A stretch of DNA of 11,662 nucleotides, from contig CAZOIA010000173.1 of assembly GCA_964579675.1 (NCBI GenBank), positions 1 through 11,662 of the forward strand, given 5' to 3'. The position numbers and the translations under genes are program-made. The notes beneath the pieces are model-generated. The model worked only from the letters and a program-made list of their open reading frames with translations. It searched no databases and had not been told where the DNA came from. Shown one piece after another: positions 1 to 5,483 of the stretch. This DNA is from CAZOIA01 sp964579675 (lineage in GTDB: Bacteria > Planctomycetota > Phycisphaerae > UBA1845 > PWPN01). Each line of letters starts with the position of its first letter. Within the stretch, counting starts at the first letter, position 1.

Positions 1-903
1 GGCGACGAGGTCATCACCGCCGCCAACACCTTCATCGCCACCGCCCTGGCCATCCACCACACCGGGGCGACGCCGGTGCTGGTCGATCATGATCCCGCGA
101 CCTACAACCTCGACCCCCGGCGACTCGCCGCGGCCATCACCCCCCGCACCAGGGCGATCGTGCCGGTCCATCTCTACGGCCAGCCCGCCGACATGGACGT
201 GATCCAGGCCATCGCCGCCGAGCACGGACTGCCGATCATCGAGGATGCCGCCCAGGCGCACGGTGCCCGCTACAAGGGTCGCCGGTGCGGCAGCATGGGA
301 CGCGCCGCCTGCTTCAGCTTCTACCCCGGCAAGAATCTCGGGGCCATGGGCGACGGCGGGGCGATTGTCACGAATGACGATGATCTGGCCGAGTGGCTGC
401 GGGCGGCGAGGAACTACGGCTCGACCGTCAAGTATTACCACCCCATGCCCGGCTGGAACTGCCGGCTCGACACCATGCAGGCCGCCGTCCTCCGGGTCAA
501 GCTCCGCTACCTGGACGAATGGAACACGATCCGACGCCAACTGGCGGCCCGATATCGTGAACTGCTGGCTTCAGCCGACGTGGTCCTGCCAACCGAGCGC
601 ACCGACGTGGACCATGTCTACCACCTGTTCGTCATCCGATGCTGCCGGCGCGACGCGTTGCTCAAACATCTGCACGAGCGCGGCATCGGGGCCGGCATCC
701 ACTATCCCGTGCCGATCCATCGACAGGCGGGAATGAGTACCCGCTGTATCGTGCCTCGCCCGCTGGTACACAGCGAGAGCTTCTGCCACGAGCTATTGTC
801 TCTTCCCCTGTGTCCGTATCTGTCACAAGGCGAACTTGAAACGGTGGCTGGCGAGGTGGCCGCGTGGACGACCCAAGCGGTCCCGGGAACCGTTCCCGCG
901 TAG
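1..903 (+). CDS. DegT/DnrJ/EryC1/StrS-family PLP-dependent sugar aminotransferase (5' partial)
   Basis: The reading frame is open from the first base to a TAG at 901-903, giving 300 residues. The N-terminal 60-80 residues expected of this 360-400 aa family lie outside the window. Visible family marks are GDEVITAANTFIAT at residues 1-14, EDAAQAHGA at 81-89 (D82 should contact the PLP ring nitrogen), and FYPGKNLGAMGDGG at 107-120, where K111 is the expected Schiff-base lysine. WNCRLDTMQAA follows, a typical active-site segment. Known members transfer an amino group from glutamate to a nucleotide-linked keto-sugar, as in QdtB/FdtB or WecE-like enzymes, in the cytoplasm, for LPS, surface glycans or secondary metabolites. 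The exact sugar cannot be read from sequence, and no other sugar-nucleotide gene is visible; upstream neighbours may supply that context. The ending ...TTQAVPGTVPA is ordinary. Family call is firm; substrate unknown. Confidence 0.93.
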   Translation, partial: GDEVITAANTFIATALAIHHTGATPVLVDHDPATYNLDPRRLAAAITPRTRAIVPVHLYGQPADMDVIQAIAAEHGLPIIEDAAQAHGARYKGRRCGSMGRAACFSFYPGKNLGAMGDGGAIVTNDDDLAEWLRAARNYGSTVKYYHPMPGWNCRLDTMQAAVLRVKLRYLDEWNTIRRQLAARYRELLASADVVLPTERTDVDHVYHLFVIRCCRRDALLKHLHERGIGAGIHYPVPIHRQAGMSTRCIVPRPLVHSESFCHELLSLPLCPYLSQGELETVAGEVAAWTTQAVPGTVPA

Positions 904-1027
904 CTCCCATCCAGGAATCTGCCGCTGGCACCGGTTCTCAACCTCGACCGGTGGTTTTCTGGTCTCGGGAAGGGCTCCTGCGAACTCCCCGCGATGAGTT
1001 GCCGGGCCATTCAGAGCTCCCTCCGGG

Positions 1028-1061
1028 ACCGCACGCCGGCTGAAGGCCGGCTGCTCGCGGT
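1028..1061. repeat. imperfect palindrome, possible dispersed intergenic repeat
   Basis: Outer arms ACCGC (1028-1032) and GCGGT (1057-1061) enclose inner arms GCCGGC (1035-1040) and GCCGGC (1046-1051) around a TGAAG loop. The layout resembles the short GC-rich palindromic repeats scattered between genes in many bacteria. Only one copy is in this window, so the repeat status is inference. Confidence 0.35.
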
Positions 1062-1192
1062 ACTGGACATGTATGCCCTCGGAGACCTCGGATATCGGCC
1101 CCGCTGGTGGATGTTGACACCGGGTCGGGGTAAAATGCAGGTGATGAGCACGCAATCCAGAGCATTCCGGTGCCGCCTTATGGACATGCCCG

Positions 1193-1211
1193 GGCCCGCG
1201 TGAAGCGGGCC
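1193..1211 (+). terminator. GC-rich hairpin upstream of metG (terminator-like or attenuator-like)
   Basis: A perfect 7-bp stem, GGCCCGC (1193-1199) with GCGGGCC (1205-1211), closes a GTGAA loop. No T-tract follows directly; the nearest T-rich stretch is GGTTTTCC about 10 bases on. It lies 290 bp after the aminotransferase stop and 115 bp before metG, so it could end a transcript from upstream or be part of the metG leader. Evidence is the stem only. Confidence 0.3.
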
Positions 1212-1325
1212 TTGGCCGGCGGTTTTCCTCTGTTATCCTATTGCTTAATCTCGGATCTGGACGACATGATATCGGCGGACCCATCGGTTCCGTCCGATCG
1301 TTGAAGCGCTAAAGCGAGCAGAACC

Positions 1326-3152
1326 ATGACCAAGAGACGATTTCTCGTGACCTCCGGCCTGCCTTATTCCAACGGGCGGCTTCACGTCGGTCACGTCGCC
1401 GGGGCGTACCTCCCTGCCGACACCTACGTTCGTTATCTGCGAGCCCGGGGGGACGAGGTGCGGTTCATCTGCGGGAGCGACGACAACGGCGTCGCCGGCC
1501 TGATCTCCGCCCGCAAAGAGGGCAGGAGCGTCGAGGAGCTGACTGCGTACTATAACGCCCGCCAGGCCGCCGACTTCGCCGGGCTCGGCATCGAGTTCGA
1601 CATCTACGGCGGAACCCACCAGCCCGGCTTCGTGGACTCGCACAACCGCATCAGCCAGGATATGTTCAGGGTGATCCACGACAAAGGCTTCTTCGTTAAA
1701 AAAACCACCAGGCAACTCTACGACACCCAGGCCAATCAGTTCTTGCCCGATCGCTACGTCAAAGGCACCTGCTATCATACTATGCCGGACGGGACGCCCT
1801 GCGGCTACAAGGAGGCCTACGGCGATCAGTGCGAGCATTGCGGCAGCATGATTGATCCGATTCAACTGATCAATCCCGTCAGCACGGTTACCGGCACCAA
1901 GCCCGTGCCCCGCGAGACGACCCACTGGTACATGCAGTTACCTCGATTCGAGGGCAGACTTCGCGAGTGGCTGGAGAGCAAGCGTCAGGGGACCGACGAC
2001 TGTCCACCCTGGCGGGACACGGTGCTGAACTTCTCGCTCGGCCAGATCAAGCAGGGCTTGCCGGAGCGGGCGATGACCCGTGACCTGGACTGGGGCGTGC
2101 CGGTCCCGCTCGACGATCCTGACGCCGCGGGCAAGGTGCTCTACGTCTGGTTCGAGAACCTGATTGGCTACGTGTCGTTCACCGCCAAGCTGTGCGAGCA
2201 GGTGGACGGCGACTGGCAGGCGTACGAGCGCTGGTGGAAGGATCCGGATTGTCGGATCGCCCACTTCATCGGTGAGGACAATACCGTCTTTCACGCCCTG
2301 ACCTGGCCGGCAATGCTCATGGCCGAGGGTTCCTACCAGTTGCCCTGGCAGGTGGTCGCCAATGCGTTCTTAAACATCAAGTTCCCCGGCAAGGACCAAG
2401 AGAAGATCAGCAAGAGTCGCGGCACCGCCATCTGGATCGAGGAGTATCTCAAGACCTTTGAGCCCGACCCGCTGCGATACTATCTGACGGCCATCGCACC
2501 CGAGCGGCAGCGGACCACGTTCGACGTGGATGATTTTCTCCACGCGAACAATGCGATCCTGTCGAACACGCTCGGCAACTTCGTGAACCGCGCGCTTGCG
2601 TTCGTGAACCGGTACTTCGACGGGAAGGTGCCCGCTGCGGGCCGGCGCGAGCAGATCGACCTCAATCACATTCAGCATATCCGCGAGGGCGCGGACAAGG
2701 TGACGCAGAATCTGGAGTCGCTGCGGTTCCGGGATGCATTGGAGACGGTGATGGCCCTGGCCCGCCAGGGGAACGCCTACTTCAACGAGAAGGAACCCTG
2801 GAAGCAGCGCAAGGAAGACCAGTCGGCCTGCGGCGCGACGATCAACGTGTGCATCCAGACGGTGAGGGCGCTGACGACTCTCATGGCACCGTTCCTGCCA
2901 TTCTCGGCCGCGAAGTGTGCGGCCATGCTTAACCTCGAAGGCTCGCCGGCCGGTGCCGTCGGCGAGCCGGGCCGCTCTTCGGGCGAGCCAGGCCGTCCTT
3001 CAGGCGAGCCGGGCCGTCCCCGGCCCGGGTTGCATGAGATCCTCCCCTGGCACCAGGCCACGCAGGAACTGCCCGCCGGCCACCCGCTGGGCGAGCCGGT
3101 GATCCTGTTCAAGAAGCTCGACGCCGCCCAACTGTTCGGCGAATCGGCCTGA
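1326..3152 (+). CDS. metG: methionyl-tRNA synthetase
   Basis: A class I aminoacyl-tRNA synthetase of 608 aa that charges tRNA-Met in the cytoplasm. The HIGH motif reads HVGH at residues 20-23 within LPYSNGRLHVGH, and the KMSKS loop reads KISKS at 360-364. The zinc-binding connective insert has C149, C159, C169 and C172. The last pair (DQCEHCG) is normal, but the first is spread to C-x9-C rather than the usual C-x2-C. The helical anticodon-binding domain follows at roughly 390-540. Residues 546-566 are three copies of a Gly-Glu-Pro-Gly-Arg-rich heptad encoded by a 21-bp tandem repeat. A short conserved-looking tail (GEPVILFKKLD) follows. No C-terminal Trbp111/EMAP-like tRNA-binding domain is present, so this is the short MetG form. 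The ATG start at 1326 gives a canonical N-terminus although no strong Shine-Dalgarno precedes it. It stands alone between two unrelated plus-strand genes. Confidence 0.97.
   Translation: MTKRRFLVTSGLPYSNGRLHVGHVAGAYLPADTYVRYLRARGDEVRFICGSDDNGVAGLISARKEGRSVEELTAYYNARQAADFAGLGIEFDIYGGTHQPGFVDSHNRISQDMFRVIHDKGFFVKKTTRQLYDTQANQFLPDRYVKGTCYHTMPDGTPCGYKEAYGDQCEHCGSMIDPIQLINPVSTVTGTKPVPRETTHWYMQLPRFEGRLREWLESKRQGTDDCPPWRDTVLNFSLGQIKQGLPERAMTRDLDWGVPVPLDDPDAAGKVLYVWFENLIGYVSFTAKLCEQVDGDWQAYERWWKDPDCRIAHFIGEDNTVFHALTWPAMLMAEGSYQLPWQVVANAFLNIKFPGKDQEKISKSRGTAIWIEEYLKTFEPDPLRYYLTAIAPERQRTTFDVDDFLHANNAILSNTLGNFVNRALAFVNRYFDGKVPAAGRREQIDLNHIQHIREGADKVTQNLESLRFRDALETVMALARQGNAYFNEKEPWKQRKEDQSACGATINVCIQTVRALTTLMAPFLPFSAAKCAAMLNLEGSPAGAVGEPGRSSGEPGRPSGEPGRPRPGLHEILPWHQATQELPAGHPLGEPVILFKKLDAAQLFGESA
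2961..3023 (+). repeat. 3 x 21-bp in-frame tandem repeat inside metG
   Basis: Three adjacent 21-bp units begin at 2961, 2982 and 3003, each starting GGCGAGCC and differing at a few positions. They encode GEPGRSS, GEPGRPS and GEPGRPR. A complementary GGCTCGCC (2940-2947) lies just upstream, so the mRNA could form an 8-bp stem with any of the three copies. A fifth GGCGAGCC occurs at 3090-3097, where it encodes the GEP of the conserved-looking tail, so the array may have grown by duplication of that native sequence (inference). Confidence 0.9.
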
Positions 3153-3184
3153 GCGGTAGCTAAGGTTAGCGGGAGCGGTCACCC

Positions 3185-3214
3185 TTGCCATAGTCCGTAC
3201 CGGGCCCGTACGAT
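3185..3214 (+). promoter_or_regulatory. candidate sigma-70 promoter for the serpin gene
   Basis: The -35 TTGCCA (3185-3190, 5 of 6 consensus) and -10 TACGAT (3209-3214, 4 of 6) are separated by 18 bp. A start near 3221 would give a leader of about 45 nt before the ATG at 3265. The -10 overlaps the right arm of a short palindrome, CGTAC (3196-3200) with GTACG (3208-3212), which could be an operator. Predicted by eye only. Confidence 0.4.
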
Positions 3215-3264
3215 AGCGCCGCTTGCGGTCTCGCGCCGTTCTCATGACAACCAGGGGTACTGAC

Positions 3265-4497
3265 ATGCAAACTGATCAGCGACGACTGGTGGTATCGGCG
3301 GTTCTTGTCGGGCTGACCGCTTCCTCGGGGCAGGTGGTTCTCGCAGCGAAGAAACCGCCCGACAGTCAGGTGGTGGTCCGCGGCAACAGCCGCTTCGCCC
3401 TCGATCTCTACGCGAAGCTGAAGGCTCAACAGGGCAACCTGTTCTTCTCTCCCTACAGCATCTCGACGGCGCTGGGCATGACCTACGCCGGGGCCCGCGG
3501 GGACACGGCGGCCCAGATGGCCAAGGTGCTGCACTTCGAGCTTCCTCAGGAGCGTCTGCACCCGGGGTTCGCCGCCCTTATCAACGACCTGAACGCGGCG
3601 GGCAAGAAGGGCGACTACCAGCTCAGTATCGCCAATGCCTTGTGGGGGCAGAAGAGCTGCGGGTTCCTCAAGGAGTTCCTCGATCTGACAAGGAGCCGGT
3701 ATGGAGCGGGCCTCAATGAGGTGGACTTCAAGAAGGCTACCGAGACCGCGCGTAAGACCATCAACGCCTGGGTTGAGAAGCAGACCAGGGACAAGATCAA
3801 GAACCTGATCAAGCCAGGGGTCCTCAATGCGCTCACGAAGCTCGTCCTGACCAATGCCATTTACTTCAAAGGGAACTGGACCTTGAAGTTCGAGGAGCAG
3901 CAAACCAGGGAGGAACCGTTCACCCTGGCCAATGGCAGTAAGCTTGACGTGGCCATGATGCACCAGACGGCCGAGTTCAGGTACACCCAGGGCGATGACT
4001 TCCAGGCCCTGGAACTGCCCTACGCCGGCGAGCGTCTGTCGATGATGGTGCTGCTGCCCGTCAAGTTCGACGGGCTGGCCGCGTTCGAGAAGAGGTTGAC
4101 CACGGAGAACCTGGCTAGGTGGCTCTCGACGTTGCGCCACCAGGAAGTCGTGGTTGCCATTCCCAAGTTCAAGATGACCTGGGAGTTCAGACTTGATCGC
4201 GTCCTGAAGTCGATGGGTATGGCGGGCGCCTTCTCCCAGGGGGCCGACTTCTCAGGTATGACCGGGCGCAAGGATCTTTTCATCAGCGCGGTGCTGCACA
4301 AGGCATTCGTGGACGTCAACGAAGAGGGCACGGAAGCCGCCGCCGCCACGGGGGTGCTCATGGAACTGAAAGCCGCAATCCCCGTGCGACCGCCCCCGGT
4401 GTTCCGGGCGGATCGTCCGTTCGTGTTCCTCATCCGCGACGTGCGGTCGGGAAGTATCCTGTTCATTGGCCGGGTGGCCGACCCCAAAGGCAAGTAG
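3265..4497 (+). CDS. exported serpin (serine protease inhibitor family I4)
   Basis: A 410-aa serpin. The ATG at 3265 is preferred over TTG 3223 and ATG 3244 because AGGGG (3253-3257) lies 7 nt before it and the N-terminus then forms a signal peptide: basic MQTDQRR, a hydrophobic core, and a cleavage-like VLA-AKK near residue 27. No lipobox Cys is present, so the product is probably released to the periplasm or outside. Family marks include NLFFSPYSISTALGMTYAGA, LTNAIYFKGNW, and near the C-terminus RPFVFLIRD and GSILFIGRV. The reactive-centre-loop hinge reads EEGTEAAAAT at residues 353-362, with the small residues needed for loop insertion, so an inhibitory serpin is expected. Counting from the hinge puts P1 at about K369; counting back from PFVF puts the scissile bond near V374-R375. 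Both suggest a trypsin-like target, but P1 is not settled. Targets are unknown. Confidence 0.94.
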   Translation: MQTDQRRLVVSAVLVGLTASSGQVVLAAKKPPDSQVVVRGNSRFALDLYAKLKAQQGNLFFSPYSISTALGMTYAGARGDTAAQMAKVLHFELPQERLHPGFAALINDLNAAGKKGDYQLSIANALWGQKSCGFLKEFLDLTRSRYGAGLNEVDFKKATETARKTINAWVEKQTRDKIKNLIKPGVLNALTKLVLTNAIYFKGNWTLKFEEQQTREEPFTLANGSKLDVAMMHQTAEFRYTQGDDFQALELPYAGERLSMMVLLPVKFDGLAAFEKRLTTENLARWLSTLRHQEVVVAIPKFKMTWEFRLDRVLKSMGMAGAFSQGADFSGMTGRKDLFISAVLHKAFVDVNEEGTEAAAATGVLMELKAAIPVRPPPVFRADRPFVFLIRDVRSGSILFIGRVADPKGK

Positions 4498-4512
4498 CCC
4501 TGAGTTTGACTC

Positions 4513-4545
4513 TTGCACTCGTGTCGCCCATCGGGCGGCGTGCAA
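4513..4545. terminator. hairpin between convergent serpin and SDR genes
   Basis: Outer arms TTGCAC (4513-4518) and GTGCAA (4540-4545) and inner arms CGCCC (4525-4529) and GGGCG (4533-4537) can pair, with an asymmetric internal loop between them. The position 16 bp after the serpin stop and about 95 bp past the SDR stop fits a bidirectional transcription end. There is no T-tract on either strand, so intrinsic termination is uncertain. The rest of 4498-4639 shows nothing else. Confidence 0.35.
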
Positions 4546-4639
4546 CAGGGCCCCGGGACTTTTGCTCCGCGAGTTTCCTGGCTACGGCCGAGGGCTGTCT
4601 CGGTGTTCTGTCGCACTTGGCCAGATGGCGCCGCGTCGC

Positions 4640-5368
4640 TCAGACGACCTGCTCCGTGGGCCTGAACAGCACCTCATTGATATCGAAGTGCCAGGGCTGA
4701 TTGACAATGAAGGCGAGCAGCTCCGCGACCTGTTCCGGCTTGACCATGTGGGTGATGTTCTGCCATTTGGCCGGATGGGTCTCGAAGGCGGCGAACAGCT
4801 CGGTATCCACCACGCCCGGCTGAATGGCGCAGACGCGCACCTTCGTGCCGACCAGCTCCTCGCGCAACCCCTCGTTCATCGCGGTGACCGCCCACTTGGT
4901 GCCGGCGTAGATCCAGGCGTTGGCGCGGGTCTTTCGGCCGAGGACGGACGAGACGTTGATGATCAGACCGCTGTCCTGCCGCTTGAGGATTGGGACGACC
5001 TCTTTGAGCACCCAGGCCGCCCCGAGGACGTTGACGCGGATCTGTTGCTCGATGTCGGCGTGGGAGAGCTTCTCGATGGGGCCGACCCGCATGAGCCCGG
5101 CGTTGTTGAACACAACGTCGATCCGGCCAAATGCTTCCATGGTTCGGCGGACCATGTTCTGGATGTGCTCGAGCCTGGTCACGTCGGTGACGCACACGAG
5201 AGGCTCGCCGCCGGCCTGGCGGACGCGCTCGGCGACGCGTTTGAGCCGATCTTCCCGCCGGGCTGCCAGGACCACCCTCGAGCCTTCCCGGGCCAGGCGG
5301 ACCGCCACCGCCTCGCCCATCCCGCTGCTGGCCCCGGTAATGAGCACTACTCTCGCGCCGTCGTCCAT
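4640..5368 (-). CDS. classical short-chain dehydrogenase/reductase (SDR), probably NADP-dependent
   Basis: A 242-aa cytoplasmic oxidoreductase with a single Rossmann fold. The cofactor motif TGASSGMG is at residues 11-18, NNAG at 88-91, and the catalytic tetrad is N113, S141, Y154 and K158 (YAGTK). The 13-residue Ser-Tyr spacing is usual. Two arginines after the second strand (AARR, about 36-39) are typical of enzymes preferring NADP(H). Length is normal and no transmembrane segment is seen. The ATG at 5366-5368 is chosen because an AAGGA lies about 8 nt upstream on the minus strand and the protein starts just before the first beta strand. It closely resembles the YdfG/clavulanate-dehydrogenase-like group, but the substrate cannot be deduced. 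It lies downstream of the glycoside hydrolase on the same strand, across a 106-bp gap holding an intron fragment, so co-transcription is possible but not shown. Confidence 0.95.
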   Translation of the reverse strand: MDDGARVVLITGASSGMGEAVAVRLAREGSRVVLAARREDRLKRVAERVRQAGGEPLVCVTDVTRLEHIQNMVRRTMEAFGRIDVVFNNAGLMRVGPIEKLSHADIEQQIRVNVLGAAWVLKEVVPILKRQDSGLIINVSSVLGRKTRANAWIYAGTKWAVTAMNEGLREELVGTKVRVCAIQPGVVDTELFAAFETHPAKWQNITHMVKPEQVAELLAFIVNQPWHFDINEVLFRPTEQVV

Positions 5369-5407
5369 CGCTCCATCCTTTCATGCTTGCGGCAAAAGCT
5401 ATCGTGA

Positions 5408-5483
5408 GAGCCGGATGCGGAAAACCCGCACGTCCGGTCCGACGAGAGGGACGGGGGCATCCCGTCCCGGTCGGTTACTCCAC
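5408..5483 (+). mobile_element. group II intron 3'-end remnant (domains V and VI)
   Basis: 5408-5440 matches bacterial domain V: GAGCCGGAT (5408-5416) pairs with GTCCGGTCC (5432-5440), the AC bulge sits at 5430-5431, and the distal stem is GCGG/CCGC around an A-rich loop. The catalytic AGC triad is kept at 5409-5411, but A5409 faces C5439 instead of U. A domain VI-like element follows: a perfect 8-bp stem GGGACGGG (5448-5455) with CCCGTCCC (5461-5468), then GAG (5444-5446) pairing with CTC (5478-5480) next to an unpaired A5477 at the branch-point position. The intron end would be near 5483 (...CTCCAC). Domains I-IV and any reverse transcriptase are absent, because 5' of 5408 the sequence soon becomes the SDR gene. 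It is oriented opposite to both flanking genes. The internal loop 5469-5477 is longer than usual, so it is probably inactive. Confidence 0.75.

Larger units (their letters stand above)
904..1325. other. 422-bp intergenic region, no convincing gene
   Basis: No reading frame here has recognisable protein features. It holds two small palindromes (1028-1061 and 1193-1211, listed separately). A weak sigma-70-like pair lies in front of metG: TTGGCC at 1212-1217 and TATCCT at 1234-1239, spaced 16 bp. A TTGACA (1114-1119) and a TAAAAT (1131-1136) also occur, but only 11 bp apart. A 19-codon ORF at 1144-1203 (Met-Ser-Thr-Gln..., three Met codons) ends inside the second palindrome. Whether it is translated is unknown. 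Confidence 0.5.

Noticed and set aside
1114..1136. TTGACA and TAAAAT as a promoter upstream of metG
   Set aside because: The boxes are only 11 bp apart, too close for sigma-70; no -35 fits TAAAAT at 16-18 bp.
1245..1925. 226-codon open frame on the minus strand
   Set aside because: It is antisense to the catalytic domain of metG.
3196..3212. CGTAC-CGGGCCC-GTACG palindrome as a terminator for metG
   Set aside because: The stem is 5 bp with no T-tract; it overlaps the serpin promoter candidate and is noted there only as a possible operator.
3166..4140. 324-codon open frame on the minus strand
   Set aside because: It is antisense to the serpin, which is supported along its whole length; the product has no motif.
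4466..5407. 313-codon open frame on the plus strand
   Set aside because: It overlaps the SDR gene in antisense and has no protein family features.
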